Positions 24,548 through 32,994 of a stretch of 64,000 bases of DNA are shown here, piece after piece. The notes beneath the pieces are model-generated. The model saw only the letters and a list, made by a program, of their open reading frames with translations, searched no databases and had not been told where the DNA came from. The stretch comes from Winogradskyella jejuensis (lineage in GTDB: Bacteria; Bacteroidota; Bacteroidia; Flavobacteriales; Flavobacteriaceae). How positions within the stretch are numbered: the first letter of the stretch is position 1; each line of letters opens with the position of its first letter. A program made the position numbers and the translations under genes. The stretch lies in NCBI RefSeq assembly GCF_900129745.1, contig NZ_FQWS01000002.1, forward strand, positions 868,001 through 932,000, in the 5' to 3' direction.

Positions 24548-26839
24548 TTATCCTTTCAATATTTTATATGCCAATTCTTTTGTAAGGGTTTTACCATTAG
24601 CTTTTTGGCGCAATAGCTCATAAGAAAATCTAAAATCACAACCTAATTTATAGTCAGAACAGCCATAAGCTGTTTTTCCCTTAATGATAGTACCTTTTTT
24701 ACATTTAGGACAGGCATTTTCTGGTATTTCAGTTTTAAGATTTGTACCTTTTTTTGGTTCTAATTTCAACTTGAAAGCATCATCAAATCGCAATAAGCCT
24801 TCTGTAGATATATTATTGATTTTAAATCCTTTAAGACTAACCGTTGAACCTTTACTTAAAAGTCTAACTAACTGATTTTCTGATATCTTTTTATTTTCAA
24901 ATTTAAATGGTAAAGTGAAATCACAAGACGTTCCATGGTGGTTACAACCAAAAGCTGTTTTTCCTTTTATTAATTGTCCAGATTTACATTTCGGGCAAGT
25001 TCTCCCAACAACACCTTTTGACGATTTAGTTTTAGTTTTCGACGTTTTTGAAGGCTTATTATTTACTGCAGAAATGCGTGTCGTCACTTTTTCTGTGCGT
25101 ACTTCGTAAACTAAGGCATCTACCATACGCTTCATACTTTTTATAAATGCAGATGCAGAATATTCACCTTTTTCAATGTCTTTTAGCTGTTTTTCCCAAG
25201 TTCCTGTTAGTTCGGCCGACTTTAATAATTCATTCTGAATGGTATCAATCAACTGAATACCAGTAATTGTTGGGAGAATTTGTTTCTTATTACGCTTAAT
25301 ATATTTACGCTTAAAAAGGGTTTCAATAATATTGGCGCGTGTTGATGGTCGACCAATACCGTTTTCTTTCATAATATCGCGTAACTCTTCGTCATCTACC
25401 TGTTTCCCAGCAGTTTCCATAGCGCGTAGGAGAGAGGCTTCAGTATATTGATTTGGTGGTTTGGTCTGCTTTTCTATAAACGAGGGCTCATGCGGTCCTT
25501 TTTCACCTTTTTCAAAAGTGGGTAAGAGACTCTCTTTTTTATCATTATTTGTTTTACCATATTCAAACACTACACGCCAACCTTTAGACAATATTTCCTT
25601 TCCTGTAGTTCTAAATTTCACATCGGCCGCTTGACCAATGACCAAAGTATTTGACACTTTGCAATCCTCATAAAACACAGCGATAAAGCGTTTTACAATG
25701 GCATTATAGACTTTTTGGTCGCCATGTTGCATGTTTATTTGCATTCCGGTAGGAATAATTGCATGGTGGTCTGTGACCTTTTTATCATTAAAAACTTTAG
25801 TAGACTTCTTTATCTTTTTATCAAGCAGAGGTAAGGTTAGCTCTGAATAGTTGGTGAGTTTACTTAAAATACCTTTTACCTTAGGATACACATCGTTTGG
25901 CAAAAATGTGGTGTCTACTCTTGGGTAAGAGATAGCTTTTTGTTCGTATAAACGCTGTGCAGCTTTTAAAGTCTCATCTGCAGACATACCAAACTTGGTA
26001 TTACAATAGACCTGTAAACCCGTTAAGTCAAATAGTTTTGGCGCGTATTCTGTGCCTTTCTTTTTGGTAATGGATACAATTTCAAATTGGTCGTCTTTAA
26101 CCTTATTGGCCAAAACCTCACCATCTTCCATCTTCAAAAAACGGCCTTCTTCATAATTAAAAAGGGTATCTCGGTAGGTCGTTTGCAATTCCCAATAGGG
26201 TTGAGGCTTAAAGTTTTCAATCTCTTTGTATCTATTAACTAGCATTGCAAGCGTAGGTGTTTGTACACGCCCAACAGAAAGTACTTGCTTGTAACCACCG
26301 TGTTTTACGGTATATAATCTCGTGGCATTAATACCTAACAACCAATCGCCAATAGAGCGCGAAAAACCAGCATAATAGAGGTTGTCGTAATCTTCTGAAG
26401 GTTTGAGATTTTCAAAACCTTCTTTTATAGCTTCTGTTGTTAAAGATGAAATCCAAAGACGTTTAACTTCGCCTTTATAGTTAGCTTGATTAAGTACCCA
26501 GCGTTGTATCAGTTCGCCTTCTTGGCCAGCATCACCACAATTTATAACAACTTCAGCCTTATCAAATAAACGTTTTACAATATTGAATTGCTTTTTTATG
26601 CCGTCATTTTCAGAAACTTTGACTTCAAATTTCTCTGGAAGCATAGGTAAGTTGTTTAAATCCCAACTTTTCCAATACGGTTTATAATCCGCAGGTTCTT
26701 TAAGCGTACATAAGTGTCCAAACGTGTAAGTTACGGCATAACCATTACCTTCAAAATAACCATCATGTTTGGTGGTAGCACCAAGAACAGCGGCAATTTC
26801 GCGAGCAACACTAGGTTTTTCGGCAATACAGACTTTCAC
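24548..26839 (-). CDS. topB: DNA topoisomerase III (type IA)
   Basis: 763 residues. Toprim domain at the N-terminus: CIAEKPSVAREIAAVLG and INCGDAGQEGELIQRW. The second Asp of the usual DxDxE is Gly here (GDAGQEGE). The active-site tyrosine lies in KAISYPRVDTTFLP near residue 305. Domain IV shows LLRAMETAGKQ and GIGRPSTRANIIETL. Two C-terminal zinc-finger-like repeats (CPKCKSGQLIKGKTAFGC and CPKCKKGTIIKGKTAYGC) with four Cys-type ligands follow. It relaxes or decatenates DNA by passing single strands. The length is normal for a chromosomal Bacteroidota TopB, so a plasmid origin is not suggested. Confidence 0.95.
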   Translation of the reverse strand: MKVCIAEKPSVAREIAAVLGATTKHDGYFEGNGYAVTYTFGHLCTLKEPADYKPYWKSWDLNNLPMLPEKFEVKVSENDGIKKQFNIVKRLFDKAEVVINCGDAGQEGELIQRWVLNQANYKGEVKRLWISSLTTEAIKEGFENLKPSEDYDNLYYAGFSRSIGDWLLGINATRLYTVKHGGYKQVLSVGRVQTPTLAMLVNRYKEIENFKPQPYWELQTTYRDTLFNYEEGRFLKMEDGEVLANKVKDDQFEIVSITKKKGTEYAPKLFDLTGLQVYCNTKFGMSADETLKAAQRLYEQKAISYPRVDTTFLPNDVYPKVKGILSKLTNYSELTLPLLDKKIKKSTKVFNDKKVTDHHAIIPTGMQINMQHGDQKVYNAIVKRFIAVFYEDCKVSNTLVIGQAADVKFRTTGKEILSKGWRVVFEYGKTNNDKKESLLPTFEKGEKGPHEPSFIEKQTKPPNQYTEASLLRAMETAGKQVDDEELRDIMKENGIGRPSTRANIIETLFKRKYIKRNKKQILPTITGIQLIDTIQNELLKSAELTGTWEKQLKDIEKGEYSASAFIKSMKRMVDALVYEVRTEKVTTRISAVNNKPSKTSKTKTKSSKGVVGRTCPKCKSGQLIKGKTAFGCNHHGTSCDFTLPFKFENKKISENQLVRLLSKGSTVSLKGFKINNISTEGLLRFDDAFKLKLEPKKGTNLKTEIPENACPKCKKGTIIKGKTAYGCSDYKLGCDFRFSYELLRQKANGKTLTKELAYKILKG

Positions 26840-27049
26840 TTATTTATTTAGAATTTGAAGCACCCAAAATAAAGAAATTCATCGATTTTAAAGATTAAAA
26901 TTTATACTGATGCCATAAAGTTATTCACGAATCTTAAAACACTTAACAATTGTTAAATACGGGCATATACCGTTAAGCTTTCTTAAAATATTTGGGATTT
27001 TCCTTTTCATCTGTATATTAAAGAGTGAACCATAAAATTACTAACAACT

Positions 27050-27646
27050 ATGAAAAAGATTATTCTTACCCTTTCAGCATTTCTTATGTTGATTTCATTT
27101 AATTCATGCAAAGACACAAACAAAACACAAGACCAAACACCAGTAGCTGAAAAGCCGTTGGATGAACTCCAACCTGATGCTACTTTTGATGATGTTGTAA
27201 CTACTTTTGAAGCTTTGGAGCAAGACCCAAATTACAACAGCTTATTAAAACTAGTTAATCAAGCGCAGATGATTGATGCCGTAAAAGGATTGAGCGATGT
27301 TACGTTTTTTGCACCAACAAACGCAGCAATTAATCGTTTACCAGAAGGCACTTACGATAATTTAAGACTACCACAAAATCTAGAAAAACTTCAAAATATT
27401 CTTAAATATCATATTGTGCAAGGCGAAACGGATGCTGCAACACTACTCGCTACTTTAAAAGATATGGATACGCCTTACAGATTAAAAACATTAACTGGCG
27501 GCTATATATCGTTACGCTTAGTTGAAGGCGACATCATAATCACAGACGAGCATGGTACTGAGAGTAAAGTGAGTGAGCCAGACATCGAAACCTCTAACGG
27601 CGTTATCCATGGTATCGAAAATGTTCTTATTCCAATTACCAAATAG
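27050..27646 (+). CDS. Fasciclin (FAS1) domain lipoprotein
   Basis: 198 residues. Signal peptide with lipobox ending at Cys20 (ISFNSC). A single FAS1 domain covers about residues 45-198: VTFFAPTNAAINRLPEGTY is the H1 motif, LQNILKYHIVQGETDA the central YH motif, and SNGVIHGIENVLIP the H2 end. Such proteins mediate adhesion or envelope contacts and sit on the outer or inner membrane. The following exported gene lies 50 bases downstream. Confidence 0.93.
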   Translation: MKKIILTLSAFLMLISFNSCKDTNKTQDQTPVAEKPLDELQPDATFDDVVTTFEALEQDPNYNSLLKLVNQAQMIDAVKGLSDVTFFAPTNAAINRLPEGTYDNLRLPQNLEKLQNILKYHIVQGETDAATLLATLKDMDTPYRLKTLTGGYISLRLVEGDIIITDEHGTESKVSEPDIETSNGVIHGIENVLIPITK

Positions 27647-27696
27647 GATATCGTCGACTCATTTAAAACACTAATTATTAATAAAAAAACAGAATT

Positions 27697-28071
27697 ATGA
27701 AGAAGATAATATACACCTTAATCTTGTCGCTTTTTGTGGCGCAAGGTTTTGCCCAAGACCCATTATTACAACGAAATAACGAAACATTAGACGAAATAGC
27801 CACCAAAATTACAAGAACCTATGACGACAAATTGTCCTTAGAAGGTGAGCAGTTTATGTTATTTCAGAAGAAAGTCGAAGAATTTTTGATTCGAGAAGAG
27901 AAAATTCACAATAACTATAGTGGAAAGCAAAAGCTTGATTTAATTAACGAGCTACGTAAAGCTGAAACTATGGAAATGCGAAATGTATTAACGCAAATTC
28001 AATTTGATGTTTACAAACGTATTAAACCAGAAATACAGCCGCTTGCTGTAGTGAAAACAGAGAAAAACTAA
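27697..28071 (+). CDS. Small exported protein, helical
   Basis: 124 residues. Signal peptide about residues 1-19 (ends QGFAQ). The mature part is charged and helical with the pattern LSLEGEQFMLFQKKVEEFLIREEKI and a C-terminal part rich in Lys/Glu, and it resembles the short periplasmic helical proteins that often follow regulatory genes in flavobacteria (a CpxP/Spy-like shape is possible; no LTxxQ motif is clear, although LTQIQFDVYKRI is suggestive). Function unknown. Confidence 0.75.
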   Translation: MKKIIYTLILSLFVAQGFAQDPLLQRNNETLDEIATKITRTYDDKLSLEGEQFMLFQKKVEEFLIREEKIHNNYSGKQKLDLINELRKAETMEMRNVLTQIQFDVYKRIKPEIQPLAVVKTEKN

Positions 28072-28144
28072 TTAGCTTTTCAATTATAATTATAATTATA
28101 AATCTAATAACCATATAAACAACATAAAACAACGAATAATAACT

Positions 28145-29215
28145 ATGAACATATTTGAATCTTACCAATTAGGAGATATCACACTGAATAACCGAATTGT
28201 CATGGCACCAATGACCAGATGCCGTGCCATTGACAACATACCAAACGATTTAATGGCAACCTATTATGGACAACGTGCCTCAGCAGGACTGATAATTTCA
28301 GAAGGGACATCACCATCTGTAAACGGTATAGGTTATGCCCGAATTCCTGGTGCATACAGTCCGGCACAAATTGAAGGTTGGAAAACCATAGCCAAAAGCG
28401 TGCATGATAATAACGGAAAACTATTTGTACAATTAATGCATTGTGGTCGTGTCAGTGCTTCCGAAAATTTACCAGAAGGTGGAACTGTTGTAGCGCCAAG
28501 TGCGGTAAAAGCAGCAGGAGAGATGTACACCGATTCTAAAGGTATGGTAGAACATGCGACACCAAAAGCAATATTAACCGAGCAAATAGAAACCACCCAA
28601 CAAGAATTTGTAGATAGCGCACAAAAGCTAGTAAGAGTAGGCGTGGATGGTGTTGAATTGCATGCAGCTAACGGGTATTTATTAGACCAGTTCTTAAACC
28701 CAAAATCGAATATGAGAACCGACGATTACGGTGGCGATTTTAAAAACAGAGCACGTTTTGTTATAGAAACAGCCGAAAAAGTAGCCTCAGCTATTGGCGC
28801 TGGGAAAGTAGGTATTCGTATTTCGCCATACGGCGCAATGAACGATGTGGACCATGACTACGATGATTTAATTGATTTATACACGTATTTGGCACAAGAA
28901 CTACGAAAATTAGGCATTGCATACATCCATATTGCGGACCACAGTGGAACTATGGGCGCACCAGACTTTAAAACCGATATTAAATCGACCATAAAACTGA
29001 ATTTTAATGGCACAATAATCACTGGAGGTGATGTGAATTCTAAAGACGATGCCCAAAACGTAATAGATGATGGCTACGACTTAGCGTATGTAGGACGTCC
29101 ATTTATCTCTAATCCAGATTTGGTAGCGAAGTTTAAAAGCGATAAAGATTTAAAAGAACCAAATGCCGATTTATTTTATACGCCAGGCGCAGAAGGCTAT
29201 ACCGATTATGAGTAG
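28145..29215 (+). CDS. Alkene reductase, old yellow enzyme family
   Basis: 356 residues, FMN TIM barrel. Seen: NNRIVMAPMTRCRA (residues 15-28), LFVQLMHCGRVSASENLP near 97 with the QL-HCGR substrate loop, GVDGVELHAANGYLLDQFL near 165, and NMRTDDYGGDFKNRARF near 180 that forms the conserved turn; the C-terminal GGDVNSKDDAQNVI and AYVGRPFISNPDLV bind the flavin phosphate. Uses NAD(P)H to reduce activated double bonds such as enones or nitroesters. NemA-like by type; the symbol is not assigned because several paralogues exist in such genomes. Confidence 0.93.
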   Translation: MNIFESYQLGDITLNNRIVMAPMTRCRAIDNIPNDLMATYYGQRASAGLIISEGTSPSVNGIGYARIPGAYSPAQIEGWKTIAKSVHDNNGKLFVQLMHCGRVSASENLPEGGTVVAPSAVKAAGEMYTDSKGMVEHATPKAILTEQIETTQQEFVDSAQKLVRVGVDGVELHAANGYLLDQFLNPKSNMRTDDYGGDFKNRARFVIETAEKVASAIGAGKVGIRISPYGAMNDVDHDYDDLIDLYTYLAQELRKLGIAYIHIADHSGTMGAPDFKTDIKSTIKLNFNGTIITGGDVNSKDDAQNVIDDGYDLAYVGRPFISNPDLVAKFKSDKDLKEPNADLFYTPGAEGYTDYE

Positions 29216-29238
29216 TTAGTTGTTTAACTATGGTTCGC

Positions 29239-29271
29239 AAAAGGTCATATTTGTTAAAAATATGGCCTTTT
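29239..29271 (+). terminator. Terminator after the alkene reductase gene
   Basis: AAAAGGTCATATTT and AAATATGGCCTTTT form a 14-base stem with one G-T pair and a short loop. It lies between the convergent genes at 28145 (+) and 29298 (-), and its flanks suit both directions. Confidence 0.8.
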
Positions 29272-29297
29272 GTTGGTTTTAAACCGAAATTAAAAGC

Positions 29298-29567
29298 CTA
29301 CGAGGCTTGCTTATGTTTCTGTACAGAGCGCTTAATTTGTAGTAAATGCGAAACGATAGAAGAGAGCTCAATTCTAAGGAAACGCTGGTCTTTTTTGCTA
29401 AAATCTTCAATGTGGTGCTTATAGATAGATTCTAAACCGTCTTTTATGGAAATAAAGAAACTATCGTCAGTAGCATCTAAGGATACAGAACTTTTAAAAT
29501 TGCTTTCTTGAAGTAACCAATACGATAAACTATTGATTTGCGTGAATAAGGCTAGATTTTTGTCCAT
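29298..29567 (-). CDS. Small hypothetical protein
   Basis: 89 residues, helical, no signal peptide. The end HLLQIKRSVQKHKQAS and the middle FISIKDGLESIYKHHIEDF suggest a helical bundle. The reading frame is supported by its position between a terminator and an upstream intergenic region and by the ATG after a plausible spacer, but I do not recognise a family. Confidence 0.6.
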   Translation of the reverse strand: MDKNLALFTQINSLSYWLLQESNFKSSVSLDATDDSFFISIKDGLESIYKHHIEDFSKKDQRFLRIELSSIVSHLLQIKRSVQKHKQAS

Positions 29568-29805
29568 AATACATAAGTTTTAAATCGAGGGCTTATGCAA
29601 TTTAAAAACAGCTTGGTATACGATTTTAATTTCTAAGTTAAGTAACAGAATTTTTCGCTAAGCGTTTGTAATTGGATAAAAGTATCGGTGAATAACATAA
29701 ATAGCGAAAGAGAAGTATATTGGTATTCTGTGATACTTTATATTTTACATAATATAAATTATAGGACAATTGTATAAATTTGTATATATATAATATCTTT
29801 ACGAT
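29568..29805. other. AT-rich intergenic region before the HNH gene
   Basis: 238 bases without a gene, between divergent starts. Near its right end TTG (29770-29772) and TATCTTTA (29794-29801), spacing 21, look like a promoter; if it is used, the transcript of the HNH gene at 29806 would start at or within a few bases of its ATG and be almost leaderless. Confidence 0.45.
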
Positions 29806-30144
29806 ATGGAATGGCTAAACAACTTAAGTAGTGATGATTACATGATAATACTAATGGCGTTTATATTTATAATCATTTATATTTTAAGTTCATGGTATAG
29901 AAAATACACCTGGGAAAAACATAGGAAAGCTCGACGTGATTATTATAGGAACGTATATTTAAAATCTGATGCTTGGCAGCGTAAACGCTATGTTGTTTTA
30001 AGACGGGATAATTGGAAATGTGTGTATTGTGGCAAACGAGCAACACAAGTACATCATACGCGTTATGCAAAATATAATATTGGTAAAGAACCTATAGAAT
30101 GGTTAGAATCTGTATGTAAATCATGTCATGATGATTTACATTAG
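29806..30144 (+). CDS. Membrane-anchored HNH nuclease-domain protein
   Basis: 112 residues. An N-terminal membrane helix (about residues 13-31, IILMAFIFIIIYILSSWY) precedes a basic segment and an HNH endonuclease domain of about 50 residues: VVLRRDNWKCVYCGKRATQ, then VHHTRYAKYNIGKEP and SVCKSCHDDLH. The CxxC...CxxC pairs form the zinc knuckle and His-His of VHHTRY starts the catalytic beta-beta-alpha unit. A full-size restriction enzyme is too large for this gene; HNH proteins of this size may be nicking or non-specific nucleases. The position beside a CBASS locus suggests, but does not show, a defence role. Confidence 0.85.
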   Translation: MEWLNNLSSDDYMIILMAFIFIIIYILSSWYRKYTWEKHRKARRDYYRNVYLKSDAWQRKRYVVLRRDNWKCVYCGKRATQVHHTRYAKYNIGKEPIEWLESVCKSCHDDLH

Positions 30145-30185
30145 TATTACATGACCCAAAATATGGTCGTTACACTCGCCTATTA

Positions 30186-30220
30186 TTTTAACCAAACCGA
30201 GGGACGAGGTTCATGAATTC
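30186..30220 (+). repeat. Left copy of imperfect direct repeat flanking the CBASS/tRNA block
   Basis: TTTTAACCAAA (30186-30196), then 13 bases, then TTCATGAATTC (30210-30220). The same two words occur in order and orientation at 34329-34357 with a 7-base spacer. The left copy lies between the HNH gene and the end of the CD-NTase gene. Confidence 0.45.
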
Positions 30221-30295
30221 TTATTTGAAACAATAAAAATGAAATGAATAAAATTCTATGAGGCCGCATAAAATCGTAAATTAAGTTAGTTTCAA

Positions 30296-31816
30296 CTAGA
30301 CTTCAACGGTGTTTTCCAAAACAAAGGGACGATTGTACAATCTTAATATAGGCCATTCTAAAATATTTTCATAATTAAATTCTTTCATACAAGCTCTTAT
30401 CATTTGTTGAGTAGCAGAACCAAGCAAGAGATTGCAGCATAAAACAAAAGACGCCGAATTATTATTTCTACTTAAAACATCCATAATATCTGCTCTTGCT
30501 TCTTCAGAAAATGATTTACCTCTATGTCTAGCAATTTGATAATAGTTAACTTTAGCTACGTCTTTACTCTCTCCTTCATCTGCCTTATGATAATATCTTT
30601 CGGCTAATTCCTTAACAGGTTCCCATTCAGTTTTACCTTCAATTCCCAAATGAATTAACTCTAATAATTCCCGATTATTGGAAGAAGATATACCTATTCC
30701 ATTTTCCAATATTTTATCCGTTTCTTTTATCAAAACTTTATCAACTTTTTCTCCAGTTCCAAATGATTTAGTTTTTAAGTCTAAACTATCTGAAAGCCCA
30801 CTTTTCTTAAAACTATTTATATCTCTTTTTAATTGCTGACACCATTCAAAAAAAGCATTTGCCAATTTTGATTCTATATTCCATTTGTCAGCAAAATTTT
30901 CTCTTTCACTTTCAGGTCTTGCGTAGTCTACAGGATTTGGAATTAACCATTTACCGTTTGAATAATCTAGGATGTTATCTTTGTTTAAATACCCATTTTT
31001 TATTAGAAATTCATTTCTGCTCAATGCATAATTTACAAACTGGTCGATTATCTCAACTATATTACTTTCTGCATTATATACTTGAGTAGTAATGGTTGTA
31101 ATAATTATTGAAATCGGCTTAAAATCTTTATTAACAAAATGGACGTCTCTATGCCTCTTCATTATTTGGATTGCACGTTGTAAAGAGGTCCTAAATAGCT
31201 GTTTAGGAACTTCTTCTTTTCTCTCATATAACTCTCTATTAGCGTTGAAAATGGCATTTCTTTGTGATTCAATAAAGCTAGTAGAATAAGTATTTTTTGA
31301 TTTAAACCATAGGTAGTACCCTTTTGGATTACTAGTAGACCAGGTATAAACATTATTCTCCTTATGCGTAATATCTATATTATGTAATGTTCCCTCATCA
31401 GATTTTAATGCTGGTAGAATATCTATATGAAAACCTGGTCTGTTATTTTCAGTGGCATATTCTATTGTCCAACATCGTTTACCTTCTTCATCCATCATTC
31501 TTTCATAATCACTATTTTCTTTTAATCTATCACCAATGTCATTCTTTAGAATTTCAGAAGATTTAGATTCATTATATTTTGTCAATTCGCACACTTGGTC
31601 GATATCAAAATTTCCATCTTTGTCTTTACGATATGGTCTTACTACAGTACCAAGTCTAAATGAGCCCTGCAGATATACATCAGGTAAATAACCAGACCTA
31701 TATGTTCCTTCGTTTAACCAATTTTTAACTGCATTAAATCGTTCCTGCGCTATTTTAAAATCTGTAGGAGATATATCTAGGTACTGCGCTACTTGTAATA
31801 GTATTTGATTACTCAT
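30296..31816 (-). CDS. CBASS CD-NTase (cGAS/DncV-like nucleotidyltransferase)
   Basis: 506 residues. The nucleotidyltransferase core begins with YLQGSFRLGTVVRPY (GS at 51-52, the G-S of the GS-x(n)-DxD motif), then DID at 71-73 within NFDIDQVCEL. The third catalytic Asp lies in GFHIDILPAL about 70 residues later. These are the hallmarks of CD-NTases, which make cyclic oligonucleotides when a phage is sensed. The remainder is helical. The specific clade and product cannot be read from this sequence. It follows the CapV-like phospholipase gene by 14 bases on the same strand, the pairing of a type I CBASS; no Cap2/Cap3 genes are present. Confidence 0.9.
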   Translation of the reverse strand: MSNQILLQVAQYLDISPTDFKIAQERFNAVKNWLNEGTYRSGYLPDVYLQGSFRLGTVVRPYRKDKDGNFDIDQVCELTKYNESKSSEILKNDIGDRLKENSDYERMMDEEGKRCWTIEYATENNRPGFHIDILPALKSDEGTLHNIDITHKENNVYTWSTSNPKGYYLWFKSKNTYSTSFIESQRNAIFNANRELYERKEEVPKQLFRTSLQRAIQIMKRHRDVHFVNKDFKPISIIITTITTQVYNAESNIVEIIDQFVNYALSRNEFLIKNGYLNKDNILDYSNGKWLIPNPVDYARPESERENFADKWNIESKLANAFFEWCQQLKRDINSFKKSGLSDSLDLKTKSFGTGEKVDKVLIKETDKILENGIGISSSNNRELLELIHLGIEGKTEWEPVKELAERYYHKADEGESKDVAKVNYYQIARHRGKSFSEEARADIMDVLSRNNNSASFVLCCNLLLGSATQQMIRACMKEFNYENILEWPILRLYNRPFVLENTVEV

Positions 31817-31830
31817 TAATTAATTTTTTA

Positions 31831-32847
31831 TTAATAAAAATGTCTCTTTAAAATATCTGTTCTTTTATATTGATACTCAATTGCTGCTAATTCAGCAAAA
31901 TTTGAAATTAGTTTTTCATCATATTCATCCATTTCCAAATGGCTATCTTCAGTTAATTCAACGTCTACTCTATCGTAGATAAAATTTTCGTTTTCTCTTC
32001 TATCAATTCCTTTATGCAATAGGCTTATATAATTAGCTACTAATTGTGATTGACTTTGCATAAATAATTCAATAAGCCTTTTTCTTTTATTCTTCCTCAT
32101 CCAATAGTATAAACCCCAGTTATTTCTAGATTTAATATCTGTGAAATTCTTGTGGCCAGTACCAATGGAAAATATCTCTAAATCAGAAATTTCAACTTTA
32201 AAAGCTTTTATTGCTTCCAAAAATGCAATTAATGTAGGATTATTGGCCATTACTCCTCCGTCAACTTTGTTAATAAATGATTTATTAATATTCTCTAAAT
32301 CAACATATGTACTCGAATATGGATTAAAGTAAGTGGGTGCAGCAGCTGTTGCCATAGCTGCTTGATAAGCAGGTATGTGAAAATCTCTAATGAATGCTTC
32401 GTGATAGGGAGTTTTTAAAACGCTTGGATTTCCTCTAATTAGGTCATAAATTGGGATACAAACATCAGTTTTACAATCTTTTAGTCTAGGGTCAACACCA
32501 TTATTGTATTCTTTATACTTTTCTTTTATAAGATTCTCTAAAAAATCACTTTTATGAGAAGCAGAAAATAATTGTTTAAAAAAGCTTTTTTTGTTTCCAA
32601 AAATGCTTTTAGCATTATTCAAGTATAACTCATAGATTTCTTTTGCTGGTACACCAAATGAAAGAGCTAACGCAATTATACCACCTGTAGACGTTCCAGT
32701 TATTAAATCAAAATATTGATATATTTTAGTTTTTCCGTCCTTTCTTTTTTCAAGTTCAGATTCAATTAACATTAATAAATATGCAGGAAAAACACCTTTA
32801 ATGCCTCCTCCATCAATTGATAATATTTTAAATTTTTTATTACTCAA
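31831..32847 (-). CDS. capV: CBASS effector: CapV-like patatin phospholipase
   Basis: 338 residues with a TTG start (the SNKKFKILSIDGGG opening follows directly, and no ATG is available upstream in frame). Patatin signature complete: oxyanion DGGGIKG (12-18), nucleophile Ser53 in GTSTG, and catalytic Asp196 in DGGVMANNP. In CBASS, CapV is activated by the cyclic nucleotide made by the adjacent CD-NTase and degrades membrane phospholipids, killing the infected cell. Function is inferred from the pairing; the phospholipase family itself is broad. The gene lies between the small basic protein and the CD-NTase, all on the minus strand. Confidence 0.9.
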   Translation of the reverse strand: MSNKKFKILSIDGGGIKGVFPAYLLMLIESELEKRKDGKTKIYQYFDLITGTSTGGIIALALSFGVPAKEIYELYLNNAKSIFGNKKSFFKQLFSASHKSDFLENLIKEKYKEYNNGVDPRLKDCKTDVCIPIYDLIRGNPSVLKTPYHEAFIRDFHIPAYQAAMATAAAPTYFNPYSSTYVDLENINKSFINKVDGGVMANNPTLIAFLEAIKAFKVEISDLEIFSIGTGHKNFTDIKSRNNWGLYYWMRKNKRKRLIELFMQSQSQLVANYISLLHKGIDRRENENFIYDRVDVELTEDSHLEMDEYDEKLISNFAELAAIEYQYKRTDILKRHFY

Positions 32848-32851
32848 CTAT

Positions 32852-32983
32852 TTATTTTCTCTTTTTTGTCCTTCCAACTTTTATAGTCTCAATGACTGTA
32901 GTTTTTGGTCTTCTCTTTGCTTCTTTGATAGTAACGAACCTTCCAGTTCCTGCGTCCCTACCTCTTTTGCTTTGTCTTGCCAT
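32852..32983 (-). CDS. 43-residue basic protein in the CBASS operon
   Basis: Encodes MARQSKRGRDAGTGRFVTIK followed by EAKRRPKTTVIETIKVGRTK and KRK, 43 residues with very high Lys/Arg. The central GRDAGTGRFVTIKEA and RPKTTVIET blocks look conserved in design, and small proteins of this pattern occur before various accessory genes; I have no function for it. It is placed between the S24 repressor gene (11 bases upstream) and capV (its stop is four bases before the capV TTG), with intact reading frame and close spacing that support it as a real gene. Too short for many gene finders. Confidence 0.68.
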   Translation of the reverse strand: MARQSKRGRDAGTGRFVTIKEAKRRPKTTVIETIKVGRTKKRK

Positions 32984-32994
32984 AATTTTATATT

